Part shown: one piece after another, positions 21,401 through 26,901 of the stretch
Layout of the letters: the number at the start of each line of letters is the position of its first letter
How positions within the stretch are numbered: the stretch's first letter is position 1
Origin: Chrysophaeum taylorii
Taxonomy: Eukaryota > Sar > Pelagophyceae > Pelagomonadales > Pelagomonadaceae
Length of the DNA stretch: 64,000 nt
Reading direction: 5' to 3'
Assembly (NCBI GenBank): GCA_029834535.1
Contig: JAQMWT010000040.1
Location: 62,001 to 126,000, forward strand
Notes under the pieces: generated by a model
Database searches by the model: none
The model's input: only the letters and a program-made list of their open reading frames with translations
What the model was told of the DNA's origin: nothing
Program-made: the position numbers and the translations under genes

Positions 21401-21941
21401 TGCGTTGCCGGCGCTCGCGTGGGACGCGGGGAGGTCGATGCGCAAGCTCCAGAAGCTGACCGAGCTCGACTCGGACGCGTCGAGCGAAGCGTCGTCGCAA
21501 AGACCCGCCTTCATGAACCGCCCGGCGCCGCTGCCCGATATCCGCAGGAAAGCTGGCGCGCGCGTGCACGTCAACAATTCCGACGGTGCCCCTCAATCAA
21601 ACGCCGTATCGACCGGTCAGAATCATGACATCTTCATGCGCCGCCCAAACCAGCCGGCGGCGGCGCGACCACCGGGCTACACACAGCCTACGGCGGCGGC
21701 TCGCCCGAGCGGCCGGCGACCTGCTCCACTGCGGATCCGAGTAAACGATGCCTCGGGCCTTCCTCGCAACAACGCAGACCGAGGAGGAGCTCGCTCGTCC
21801 GGTTCGCCACGACAACAGGCGCGGCGCCAGCGAGTGGCCTCGCGAGCGAGGTCAACCGCACAACCCGCGCAGCCTGGAAGCACGGCGCGTTCCTTGCCAA
21901 AGGTCGAACCGTCCTGGGCGGACGAACTCGAAAAGATGTAG
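3462..21941 (+). CDS. giant membrane protein: Tyr/Ser/DDD repeats, REJ and GPS modules, multi-pass C terminus
   Basis: Uninterrupted 6159-codon frame, no intron needed. Order: hydrophobic anchor or signal (residues 7-24). Repeats with DDD cores flanked by Tyr/Ser (about 110-3490). PS/PT-rich linker (about 3500-3560). A small SEA-like stretch with an RRRR site (about 3565-3685). A second PS/PT linker. A cysteine module with DVDCGG (about 3895-3945). An REJ region with a PKD-like segment (about 4080-4590). Cysteine/EGF-like modules (about 4650-4800). A GAIN-like region ending in a degenerate GPS (CKFWNEALSAW..CRCLVPAD, 5074-5109). One membrane helix near 5143, then seven more between 5319 and 5825, and a basic disordered tail. 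REJ plus GPS plus membrane helices is polycystin-1-like, but I see no PLAT or channel pore. Likely a giant cell-surface adhesion or mechanosensory receptor (inference). Function of the repeats is unknown. Confidence 0.85.
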   Translation: MPRAMRYTTTLGFVILGLAVIYFRRDAGSVPTSPAPKTTASETREKQESGGTKALAPQPAEQISRRALDNDGLSRYVLKYSWSYSFDLRTVDDARAQYSYYSYATSYFDLDIPNPQQHIFDDNAQSYIHMRTWYASSSFSYSYDKVVFGRLALFDEDEVETNLLHKETWAGWSRSLSYTYGAGLAASGSASVVLFDYHQVLHSYSALCYSVASWKGGFLSLNYDSLEDDDTLLDVYTHSHLWHSISFSTLFSLSFDASLRDDDMLSVYLMKSAAQKASYSQPYLQDGLVDDDKVALSYPAPSSYAWHSGSYSMSSDGLRNDDEWGLFSMMSAAYSTSYSQSLLLDGLVDDDALMFSYPAPSSYAWHSGSYSMSFDGLRDDDEWGLFSMMSASYSASYSQSLLLDGLVDDDALMFSYPAPSSYGWHSGSYSMSFDGLRDDDEWGLFSMMSASYSASYSQSLLLDGLVDDDALMFSYPAPSSYAWHSGSYSMSFDGLRDDDEWGLFSMMSASYSASYSQSLLLDGLVDDDALMLSFPTSLSYSKIWHSSSFSMSFDGLRDDDEWGLFSMMSASYSASYSQSLLLDGLVDDDALMFSYPAPSSYAWHSGLYSMSFDGLRDDDEWGLFSMMSASYSASYSQSLLLDGLVDDDALMFSYPAPSSYAWHSGSYSMSFDGLRDDDEWGLFSMMSASYSASYSQSLLLDGLVDDDALMFSSPAPSSYAWHSGSYSMSFDGLRDDDEWGLFSMMSASYSASYSQSLFLDGLVDDDALMFSSPAPSSYAWHSGSYSMSFDGLRDDDEWGLFSMMSAAYSASYSQSLLLDGLVDDDALMFSSPAPSSYAWHSGSYSISFDGLRDDDEWGLFSMMSAAYSTSYSQSLLLDGLVDDDAVKFSYPAPSSYAWHSGSYSMSFDGLRDDDEWGFFSMMSAAYSTSYSQSLLLDGLVDDDALMFSYPAPSSYAWHSGSYSMSFDGLRDDDEWGLFSMMSASYSTSYSQSLLLDGLVDDYALMFSYPAPSSYAWHSGSYSMSFDGLRDDDEWGLFSMMSASYSASYSQSLLLDGLVDDDALMFSSPAPSSYAWHSGSYSISFDGLRDDDEWGLFSMMSASYSTSYSQSLLLDGLIDDDALMFSYPAPSSYAWHSGSYSMSFDGLRDDDEWGVFSMMSASYSASYSQSLLLDGLVDDDALMFSSPAPSSYAWHSGSYSISFDGLRDDDEWGLFSMMSAAYSTSYSQSLLLDGLVDDDALMFSYPAPSSYAWHSGSYSMSFDGLRDDDEWGFFSMMSAAYSTSYSQSLLLDGLVDDDALMFSYPAPSSYAWHSGSYSMSFDGLRDDDEWGLFSMMSASYSTSYSQSLLLDGLVDDYALMFSYPAPSSYAWHSGSYSMSFDGLRDDDEWGLFSMMSASYSASYSQSLLLDGLVDDDALMFSSPAPSSYAWHSGSYSISFDGLRDDDEWGLFSMMSASYSASYSQSLLLDGLVDDDALMFSSPAPSSYAWHSGSYSMSFDGLRDDDEWGLFSMMSASYSASYSQSLLLDGFVDDDALMFSSPAPSSYAWQSGSYSLSFNGLRDDDEWGLFSMMNAVYSASYSSSFQLDELVDDDALMFSYPTSLSYTKVWHSTSLSMSFDGLRDDDEWGLFSMLSAAYSASHSHSSLLDGLVDDDALMLSYPTSLSYAKLWQRGSYSKSFNGLRDDDEWSLFSMMSAEYSASYSQSLQLDGFVDDDALIIRYPLSISYPSIWHGGSYSMSFEGLRDDDEWVLYSMMSAAYSTSYSQSFLLDGLVDDDALMFSYSTSLIFASDWHNGSYSMSFDGLRDDDEWRLYSRMSAAYSASYSQSLLLDFLVDDDALIFSYPFSLSYAWHGGSSSMSFDGLHDDDEMGLYSTMSAAYSASYRQSFLIDGLIDDDALMFSYPTSQSYANTRHIGTRHIGSYFMSFDELRDDDGLNAYSMSAAYSASYRQSFLIDGLVDDDALVFGYSASLRYTDAGLSGLFSISFDALRDDDELRAYSMRSARHSSSYVQSLLLNSFVDDDGLVFSYPVSQSYYANAKRIGSYSTSTYDLHDDDELSVYSLKSGDYSASYSQSLLLDGLVDDDSIVYSYPDSLSYANARHSGSYSILNLGIRDGDELDLYSFSSAAYRASYSHSQALDGLVDDDALMLSYHWLRSYANAWHSGSNSMSFLGLRDDDKLGVYSRRDEFFSASYSHSLLLYELVDDDTLLLSYAASTSYAYAWYSGCYSVSMERLRDDDELRAFSTRRSRYSLSYSQSFLLDGLVDDDALMFSHPVLFSFGSAWYSSSFSSSFYGLRDDDESGMYSLRSATRRKSYSLSHQNGFVDDDALMFPYSASLGFGRGWRGGSYSLLFEGLRDDDGLGEFSSRSTFYSTRNSQSHVMDRHLDDDALLYSLGSAGNTVSYSQSLLLDGLVDDDDAHMFSYSMSLGFSRFWQGGSYSMSFHRLSDDDELDTFSLRVAANIASYSQSYLPNGLADDDDHMFSYSTSHSFTRFWYGDSHSMLFDGLRDDDELIVHSLKSAGYSASFGTSYQAAGFGDDDALVFRYATWLSYASAWHSQLTGPSYGDDVVRVFSFSTSLGISYRLDGLADDDALDFEYPASFSYGSAWHSQSFGPNLDDNALGVFSFSTNRFSASFDASYQRRSMQDDDTLSAHSLKSTGYGTSLSTSYMPIALMDDDAMGRHSTSLEFDQSYYSFFRESIATTAFTDDDAVDSYSMFKSSFGSAYSVSSEATFLLDDDTVASYRTSHDYNFAGYSASFKKMVEVYGLSTTFLSYSWSGYVTSELRDDDAVNYAWSYGSDRSYTSSFRFGNFLGGYEELMPLASPYLLSSLSYKTDGLVDDDALGDGSYDISYSSGTFFANYHSAVLEPSFSMSFNPSDGTDRMMDDDLAKKRSYSYDFRTSPKDSYQTLVIPDVSTWYSTSLGESFGFMTDDDALGSFSHDKYMFASYTFYFTIEDSVDDADSLRYSSNIGTFSASYGTGVSYESSVAYAASELMLDDFGRYGKGYSMPHSYYWQSVVLSATYDITGKSVSATPSMSYITESLTDDADDKEPGVTSYATSLRFDAFSVSYPGIPRHSSYSLMSYLVDDNDDADELETQSYSSSRVFIHMIDGASYAMSHQNTMSLQYNSYMLIDDDARQYSSPQLPHARDGGEEFASFTYSYSSPGKSGTAVSFVYKDDDDAAERPSYLVSGSYSTFGDPEGEYNIGEPYYKAPMSFYSGAHYSWSSIYEDDRFANLVDDRNQVTSFSYTGLTSMAVSEAYGSFDFSHLYAQSSNTYTAVIMDSFTYAHAGGNSQLDSYSAGRAGGLGSLRYRLVETPSYSLAVDGRTDDIAAWFGSYSSSSMSVEEQSGSDNLTSYVVGYSSKDLHVRYSLSDMEANSYSAAYDAELSYEYHSASFDYSSVFGISYSSLAAFSTNVGFSMATYVTRGVEDAYSSLVPTSYETGSKFVTSYSTRAEAIEMDSYNFDTGAGPYFQRDNNASFVSYDRKGSMSYEDGREYDDEPSIPSNMPTQLARQPSPVPTTIPTPLPSPFPTPIPSPWPSPFPSPMPSPLPTAMPTEAPTVPATVMMDVTFSGMNATEARANEAVFVAAFASAVNLSESYVDVSFTSARRRRLTWTNASSVVATFTVSVASSGSSSVSNALSSLNSTDIESALSTAAEAYNATSTFAAISTTSLSDVTIIMPPTQCPTEMPTPIPTRRPSTFHRPTPAPTPSSESPSSQPSALPSSPQPSQSPSLCPSSRPSPAPTVLPSPAPTELPSFEPSTRPSSRPTSTPTPAPTTDTPTIIPTMIPSRSPSHQPTIGPTLRPTAYPTALPTPFPTPLPIPLPSPLPSSPTPTTFEPSSSQPSLPPSSVPSLEPSSMPSLQPTGLPSAAPSLPPSIGSTTANPSTPSPSALACRDGVQNGFESDVDCGGSECPGCEIGGICAADADCLSNLCFEYVCMAVPTLVPSPVPSSAPTFTACENLIEPPTPYLDSARFTSTGAQLEIVLGGPETDRASLASGSSWSCDTVLDFVGDEAASCYWLSRSEIIATLGSSATIAPGDTVEARSGKIRAQCSYNDCSCWNSTSGLIVVEAPSPPVLVTAVVEAPDAVGVCSDLEISAASSSGGGGRDLHFSWNLTTAAARENCTSSTLQAALGDENATASSVQLESSVIEPCAGMTIFSMVVVSNFFGAESTVTNAVRILPGAAPDIKIVGGSDLSTLASRKVQLRATAQATACDGVAKNVVLVYSWTVLVKYSATDAYVEGPSSTRSDPRVYELDPYTLSAGDELSLTVTVKEEVSGGLNNSAVGRLVVRPSDLVAIIEGGDRTIDSISELTVDASSSYDPDGGDASNFGFEWTCSDASVDVSSGGSVLVVAQGQMQADLSPYTFSVYFYSLSGTRNATAAVTITVSAATVVPVISIASISGKVNPSSRLVIEATVDQEPIALEATWSMLGDLSDSAALSDVALTSLSTSIDIGDDTTGVYLVLPADILVSGASYTFFLSATGESNAEGQSSVTFVTNKAPVPGILEVDPSEGTVLATSFTLCAKFWSDDVDDLPLVYAFRYIGSSGETVSLRESTPSSEYADVLLPAGSGDDSSLVAVVRTYDQLGASDIATFSVVVESNSDLSGLANSTDSLIGDASASGDTEAVFQVANAVTSMLVVDDDILCEVNCSSLGRATCEDGESTCGDCISPLVGEVGPSDEECVEAVGSCHDGVQGETETDVDCGGDCLQCANDAACLIAADCQSGRCINSICEAPIKACDGGCGNGTCVHTNTLDEIIPPGDCLETDTWCTASCACPDDRYGESCEYNEEEWETQVSLRSSILTALLSTSQSMDATSDAANMQASTCSSITSNAAALTSDSADAALGILTIAVNTTSSSGFDGGTKEHMASAISNLMSSGLVGDGDTGNVLDSIGSSSLAGTVVGEDAQDLCSDQFCMTSARNSAEDLASTSFTSPAGSGPGLSLAVEPGSSSDMDVSIVEFSGSRGNATARDSSIARVNVKGSADNERRRRRLQDGSSGSGMSALQLTLNNYYPVTYYEPSVNDSSTVDCSGIDSMINVSCADNNTTPFNCTGYDGLVNPCGAIAVCKFWNEALSAWDSDSCTLVNFTSDNTTCRCLVPADTSASVEITSSSLLVAQQFASVFSRNPLKNLAQTALVLYVFGAIACISVAAAVWGVQQDRRDRQSEETRIVPMAPGGAPDSSPRAHKKAIDDGPTATANDGGGIEHEVKRKKWWRSRREKKYSPQTHEHESSRPRSPSPSSPTSPTSRMERQRDNAVRALNESLPGWVRDRSLRGTFYRRMRTEHSLLQYVCIYDGSRSRPLRALKLFSEYVWLLAGEAALYLLAFPDLGCDDYVTEDDCGKPKSPYFPSIPACKWNEDYDPQCQANASQGAALTTYVILLCFLSMVLIPLSMIIDALIGVLTLPVRKISSANNVAAVSPILQHESPVAVKGEGEAKTTKKSPLEAICDSKLDFDTRVSMVAEVTLQSLRQRHAELKKAIADGDDSVRHALGAFERRYGLRRKHRWTWRVLFFEREDDDARFVRKVRRRVNHDLQRADRINVELSELKHEVDKSRTLTEFARLEKLSKIEQNIYMKNKVDADKSEDELYVTKRGRWAAIFMMTILILFPMYYTLVVFAELSARSTATANGWLRGVCLFIIFDAIFYQPFGIVFFFVYLPSLIRIKLRALGDPTDRDINFRFTTPLIEGAASYCAVRHSELSIAPAILHRHATKNVAREENSGNLADVARISLSLWIWGAILVLPDVLQNLVVNELIVFAVNTVTLIILSIAPAVVGVWYALRALASGDQAVWVWLTVVNVVASVAFLVGVCLLRPEWLRPRGQQRASRESFAVNMPEWLRKLTTGASDDVAVASESSAAASSVKAALRDVDNASIWLPEEASESKSQASCEASANKKKKKKRRGDKSPTGTSTDPVIMLKEPELGTEEAKRHRNFISRSGSGDIKELAKRLNEADQGQSVEVSPWGVTGKKAAALPALAWDAGRSMRKLQKLTELDSDASSEASSQRPAFMNRPAPLPDIRRKAGARVHVNNSDGAPQSNAVSTGQNHDIFMRRPNQPAAARPPGYTQPTAAARPSGRRPAPLRIRVNDASGLPRNNADRGGARSSGSPRQQARRQRVASRARSTAQPAQPGSTARSLPKVEPSWADELEKM
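4260..8140 (+). repeat. homogenised 177-base (59-residue) coding repeats
   Basis: About 21 nearly identical 177-base units inside the giant gene, each made of two related half-units of about 29-30 residues: SYSQSLLLDGLVDDDALMF and SMSFDGLRDDDEWGLFSMM. Differences between units are mostly single bases (Tyr/Ser after MFS, Ala/Ser after MS). From about 8100 onward units continue with the same period but are strongly diverged, and the pattern fades towards 13960. The gradient points to recent unequal exchange or gene conversion in the 5' part of the array. Confidence 0.95.
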
Positions 21942-22279
21942 CGCCTTTTCACCCCGGGTGTTGATTGTTCAAACACGCGGCGTGGGTGGTTCTCGCGACC
22001 GCGGCTCTCGTGCCAACCCTGTTGCAGGAGGTTTTGAGATTCTTTAATAAATAAACTCCGCGAGAAGAAGACTTCGAGGTGGTGTGAAGTGGTATAGTGG
22101 ATGAGCGCGGGGAGGTGGAAGGAACCCGCCCGCGCATGTCTTTCGAATTTTAGAAAACCCCGCGAGTTTCCGGTTATTCCAGCAGAACAAGAAACACGAC
22201 GGGCCACGCAGAAACACCGCGCACGCACACCCCCTCCTCTTAGCAGTCCTAACTACTAATCGACAGATGTTTGTCTGTC
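21942..22279. other. 3' flank of the giant gene
   Basis: No gene seen. TAATAAATAAA at about 22046-22055 could serve as a poly(A) signal for the giant plus-strand gene. GTTTGT-rich sequence starts at the right end. Confidence 0.4.
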
Positions 22280-22650
22280 TGTTTGTTTGTTTGTTTGTCT
22301 TTAAATGTCGACTGCTAAGAGGGGTGTGTGTGTGGGGAGCACGAAGGATGTGGGTGGGTTTGTGGGGTAGGAGGGATGTGCCTGACGGGCGGAGATAAGT
22401 ACGCGGGACCAACAACAGTTTGTTTGTTTGTCTTTAAATGTCGACTGCTAAGAGGGGGGTGTGTGTGGGGAGCATGAAGGATGTGGGTGGGTTTGTGGGG
22501 GAGGAGGGATGTGCCTGACGCACGAAGCTTGTTTGTTTGTCTTTAAATGTCGACTGCTAAGACGGGGGTGTGTGTGGGGAGCATGAAGGATGTGGGTGGG
22601 TTTGTGGGGTATGAGGGATGTGCCTGACGGGCGGAGATAAGACTGCACTT
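22280..22650. repeat. three tandem copies of a ~110-130 base unit
   Basis: The unit begins with GTTTGT repeats and CTTTAAATGTCGACTGC, continues with a GT-rich stretch, GGGAGCATGAAGGATGTGGG and ends in GATGTGCCTGACGGGCGG. The shared core GTCGACTGCTAAG occurs at 22307, 22440 and 22549 (spacing 133 and 109). Copies are highly similar, so the array is recent. No coding content is credible. Confidence 0.9.
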
Positions 22651-22769
22651 GTCGGTCTTTAAAAACCCCTGACAGGGTGCGCAACATTATGAAGGTGAAG
22701 CTGCGGACTCATACGGAGTCTGCGGAGTCAGAATTTAACAGAAAGACTGCAAGAAATGAGGACCGTGCT

Positions 22770-23395
22770 CACGGCCGGCAGCGTGGAGTGAGACACGGCG
22801 CGCGCCTCGGACGAGGCCTTCTTCGTGCGGGGGAGGCGCTTCGAGCAAGGGGATATAAGTGTCCCCTTGATTCGAGGAGGACACTAGACGCGGGAGGTCG
22901 TCGCCGTCGATCTCTTCGCCATCAATGGGTTCAGTCGATGCGAGATGTGCGTCTTCTACTACAACGTGGCCGCGCGCACTATGGTACCGGCAAGAGCAGA
23001 GTGCGAGTAGCGCCAAGAGGGGCGGCAGTCGATCTCGAAGGAAGAGCGCGCCTTGGGCCTTCGCTTTGCTGCGAAATTGATGCCCGCGTCCAGGAGTGCT
23101 TCCTGCACCCGCTCATACGCGAGGCGCGCTCCTCGGTCAACTGGAACACCGAGCTTGAATGCGAGAAGCTCAGAGTACCGCGAGAGGTTGCGACGCGACG
23201 CCGGGTTGTATACCCCGGCGGTCTGTCTCCGACGTTGTCGACTTGCTTGGCGTCATCTCGACGAAGATGGTTCAGACGCTCCTCGGCCGCCCGAGCACCT
23301 GCAAGCCACGACAGGACGACCACCTTCCGGATTTCGTCAAAGAGGTTTGCGTGGCTGCCGCCCCGAAGCTCCTCTCTCCCGGCTAAACAAACGAG
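22770..23395 (+). pseudogene. degenerate coding-like segment, origin unknown
   Basis: Several protein-like fragments lie in different plus-strand frames separated by stops: RASDEAFFVRGRRFEQGDIS, then EVVAVDLFAINGFSRC with YYNVAARTM near 22890-22985, and DLLGVISTKMVQTLLGRPS near 23235-23290. The minus strand over 23060-23220 also reads protein-like. No family recognised; a decayed transposon or gene copy is the simplest reading. Strand is uncertain. Confidence 0.25.
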
Positions 23396-24060
23396 GGTCC
23401 TGCGCTAGAATCGATGGCCAGAGGTTGTTAGAAGACAACCGATATTCGTTTGTCTTATAAAATATATTCAAAGAGAAGCTTCCTTAGCCTTAAAGTCGGC
23501 TTGCCAACTTCAAAAACTCCAAAGACAAACAGCCCGCTAAGCACCGTGTCGCGCTCGCCTTAGAAGTAATTAATGGTGTGAGAGAAAGAAACCCGGGGGT
23601 TTGCGACCTACAGACGCGCCGCCGGCTTCTAGCCCTCGGCCGAGTCATGGGGGGACCTGGTTGAATGTCGGCCATCCTCGCCAGTGACATCTTCCCCTCA
23701 CACACGCGTCTTGTATAACCGACGCCCACACATTACAAAGAGCACTTTCCGCTAATGTGTCGGCCAACCGCCATACACAAGTTGCACATAACGGTACCTG
23801 GCTGGGAAAGGTCAGAATTTAGTTAGTTAAAAAAAATGGGCATGGCGAGGGGGCGTGTGGTGGGTGTAGCGAGAGAGGAGCAGACTCACCATCACCACAA
23901 CGCGGGCTTGACCACGTCAGACTCTGTAGCGGGCGCGAAACGTGCGGAAACGTCGAAAAAGCAAGGGGCACGGATGTCGAGACGTGACCTCAGAGGGTAA
24001 CCAAATCGCATGATGGGCAACGTTCAGGAGGATTGCTCGCTCGCTCGCTCGGTCGCTCGC
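23396..24060. other. intergenic, nothing recognised
   Basis: No credible coding frame, repeat array or RNA gene was found. A short GCTCGCTC run lies at 24036-24060, just beyond the stop codon of the minus-strand gene, and the stretch likely includes its 3' untranslated region. Confidence 0.5.
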
Positions 24061-24702
24061 TCAAGGAGTGTACGGAAGGGACGAATGGTGGGTGACAATC
24101 TTGAGCTTGCAGTCGGTGGTGGGATCCGAGTTCATCATGTACTGAAATGTGTACCTGTAACGAGATTGACATCGTCAGCTTATTAGCAAGATTTGGGACA
24201 CAACGTACTCGACTTTAGTCTCGTTGCCATCGAGGCCCGTGAACCAGTACTCGCCCATCGCAGTGGCCGAGTCTGAGTCAATGAAAACACCAGGAATCTC
24301 ATAGCGCACGGCAGTATATGGTGCGATGGCAAATCCGTTGTCTTCATCAATGTAGCCTTCTTCCGAGGGGTCGGCAACAAAGTACGAGAGCGCTCCGCCA
24401 AAGGTCGGGCGGAACGGTACCTCAGACGCGAGCGTTGGCTTAAAGAGCACCGAGTTTGGGTCCTCGACGACGTCGTACGCGTAGAGGTCGTTGATGTGAG
24501 TCTTGGCCGCGGCCGTGTAGTCCCCGCCATCTTGGTAGACTGAGCCGATCGTCACAATCCCGTCCGACCAGACTTGCAGGCAAGTATCGACGTCATCAAA
24601 AGTGATCATATCGTGGCCGTACATCATGCCGAAGCGCAAGTTTCGGGACGCCGAGGCGGACACAGCGAGCACGATGGCGCAGAGGGCTTTGAGGTTCGAC
24701 AT
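24061..24702 (-). CDS. secreted NTF2-like (SnoaL/CaMKII-association type) protein
   Basis: 195-residue model from two exons (24702-24209 and 24154-24061) joined over a 54-base intron (GTACGT..TTACAG). Without the splice the frame runs into an unrelated tail; with it the protein ends in KVEYTFQYMM..CKLKIVTHHSSLPYTP. That closing strand pattern (YTF.Y, then IV.HHSS.P) is typical of SnoaL-like / CaMKII-association-domain NTF2 folds, as in SgcJ/EcaC-type proteins. The Met at 24702 is followed by a signal peptide (KALCAIVLAVSASA), so export or plastid/ER entry is likely; an in-frame upstream Met at 24792 would hide it. NTF2-like domains bind small ligands or form oligomers; no catalytic residues can be assigned. 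Some algal relatives may carry the label phosphoribosyl-AMP cyclohydrolase, for which I see no support here. Confidence 0.68.
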
Positions 24703-24865
24703 TTTCTGAAAACCTGATAGCGGATGGCTTGTCTTCTTGTGGGCGTCTTTTTTCTTGGGAGTCTTAAGGTCTGTGGCAAGTTTGGGCAACACTACTCGTG
24801 TACATACAGAAGAACGAACAGCGAACGGTTCAACTTCAAGGCTTGTCAGGTACTACGCACGTTGG

Positions 24866-24926
24866 TTCTTAAGTCTTAATCAGAAAAGGAGAGAGAGAGT
24901 CTTGTGTCTTAAGTCTTAATCAGAAA

Positions 24927-24957
<31 letters not shown>
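24866..24957. repeat. duplicated 30-base segment with (GA)n tract
   Basis: The segment TTAAGTCTTAATCAGAAAAGG followed by GA repeats occurs twice in tandem (about 24869-24899 and 24909-24957); the second copy has a longer GA run. It lies upstream of the NTF2-like gene start. Confidence 0.85.
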
Positions 24958-24965
<8 letters not shown>

Positions 24966-25064
24966 TGCGTCATCATCACCCTCAGAGGAGCAAGATGTGA
25001 GGATGTGAGGGCGGAACCATCGCCGACCCCCGCCTGAATCGCGTCGAAACGCCCTAGTTCGTTG

Positions 25065-26290
25065 AGTTGCCTGGAAAGGGCAACGCCGCCAAGATGAAAT
25101 CCGCGGCCGGCGTCGACGACATTTGTATCGTGGCGGCCACCGTCAACCGCGAGCGCAATACTGTCGTGGTGTGATGGGGCCTCGACGGTTCCAAGTACGG
25201 CCTCCTCCAGTTTATCGTCGCGCGCTAGACCATCGCGGAAAGCCTCGCCCCCAACGACCTCGCCGTATTCAAGAGAGAGGATTTCAAGTTGAGCTCGCAC
25301 GCCATCCCGTCGAATGCCGAACGCGGCGAGCCGCGTCCTTCCTCGACCGCGGATGATGAAGCTGCTGGACGAGGATCTCACGCCGCGCGAGGTCTCCCGA
25401 CCCGTCGTCGTCCTTTCGGACAACCACGCCAGCCGCAAGGACCCCGAGGTCGTCAAGTGGTGCCTGGACCGGGGGCTTCCATCCGCCCCTTCTTCGAGCC
25501 GTCCAACGCGTCGGGCTTCGAACGATCAAAACAAAAAATTCCACGAGGCCGATGTCAAGGCAAAAAATGTCTACAAGAAGGGCGTCGGCCTCCGCGTCCT
25601 TAGCACCGCCGACCAACACAAGATCCGAGATCTGGCCGTGCGTTCTATCGGATCCGCCTCGGTTGTCTCCACCGCAGGAATTGGAGTAATCCAAACGACC
25701 ACGCCAACTCCTTCTAAAAGGTCGGGATCGAGCCTCGCGCCGATCGTTCCAAGTTTGTCATGGCTTCGCCGCCGCCGCCGGTCGGCAAGAAGAACTTGGT
25801 CGATCTGACCATCGCGTCGGGGGGGGCGTGCCCGAGGACGAGTACTTTAGGTCCAAGCTCGAGCAAGCCGAGTGCATCATCAAGCGGTAGTCCGAGCATG
25901 AGGTCAACCCAAAGGAGGCGGGCATTCTGAATGGCTAAGCCGACCAGGAAGAGTGAGCGTGCCTCGCGTTTGGATCACCGACGGGCTTGGTTCGGCCAAG
26001 CTGTCGTCGGACCTCTTGGGGAAGCGCAAAGCCCAGGAAGCTGCCTGCTCCGAGGAGGACGAGGCGCGCCTAGAAGCGGTCCAAGCAGGACGCGGCCTAC
26101 TCCTGGCCGCGTGGACGTACGAGATGCCAGAAGAAACGGCTGCATCTGCGAGGATCTTCCGATCGACGCGGAGGCTTGCGACGCCGGTTGCCTCATCAGG
26201 TGCGAGACCTGCTTCGACTCGAAGAAGAAGAAGCCCTGTGGGAAGAAGAAGTGCAGAGTCGCCGCCGCTGCAGACGTCGACCATCAACGT
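25065..26290 (+). pseudogene. DDE-type transposase relic with Cys-rich tail
   Basis: Protein similarity hops between three plus-strand frames and crosses stops, so the gene is dead. Recognisable pieces: VDDICIVAATVNRE and WGLDGSKYGLLQFIVAR near 25110-25230; PVVVLSDNHASRKDPEVV near 25400-25455 (second catalytic Asp context of a DDE transposase); IRPFFEPSNASGFE; KKFHEADVKAKNVYKKG; then VGKKNLVDLT, NPKEAGIL and a tail with CICEDLPIDAEACDAGC and CETCFDSKKKKPCGKKKC near 26140-26255, probably a zinc-binding knuckle. A related relic with the same tail order lies at 50.3-51.3 kb. No terminal repeats were identified. Confidence 0.6.
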
Positions 26291-26901
26291 CGTCGAAGGT
26301 GGCGGGCCTGCGGATATGCCGGCGACGGGCCTGCAGACTCCGACTAGGTCGGCCAGATATTTCGACGCTCGTCCTCGTGCAGCCGGCTTTCAGACGCCCA
26401 CTGAACCTCCTCGACCCCGCGGCGCTGCTCCTTTGTTTTTCTCGTGGCTAGCACAATCTGGAGCTTCTCAGAAGAGCTTTTTTCGTGTCGTCGTCGTCGA
26501 GTTCCTGTCGTTGAGGCTCAGCCCGTCGTCGAAACTCGTTCAGCTCGGAGTACGAGCTGCTCCGGGCCGCACGTGGGGGGGGTGTCCTTGGTCGTGTCGG
26601 CGACCTCGCGCGTGGCTTATGGGCTCCGGTATGTCACCGGCAGAAAAAGTGGAGTCCCCCCGCCTGTACGTTATTCAGGCCCGAGATAAGGATGCGAATT
26701 TGAGCACGACGCAGAGCGTTCTGTGGTTTGGGGAAGCGTGTATGGTGCCTCGCAGGCAGGCAGGCAGGCGGGCGGATGTACCCCGAGGCGGGTCTTTGGG
26801 TTGTTGTTGTTGCCGTTATTGTTGTTGTTACACGTATGTACGGTTGACGGGCCCTCCACTATTTTCAGACGATGAGGCAGCGGCACAGACAGCGCAGGAT
26901 G
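26291..26901. other. intergenic region between transposase relic and GSS gene
   Basis: A plus-strand frame stays open from 25953 to 27038 but its composition is Arg/Ser-rich and it runs into the antisense of the GSS gene, so I do not call it. A (GGCAGGCA)-type run lies at about 26752-26770 and a GTT-rich run near 26800-26830. The right part should hold the GSS 3' untranslated region. Confidence 0.5.
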
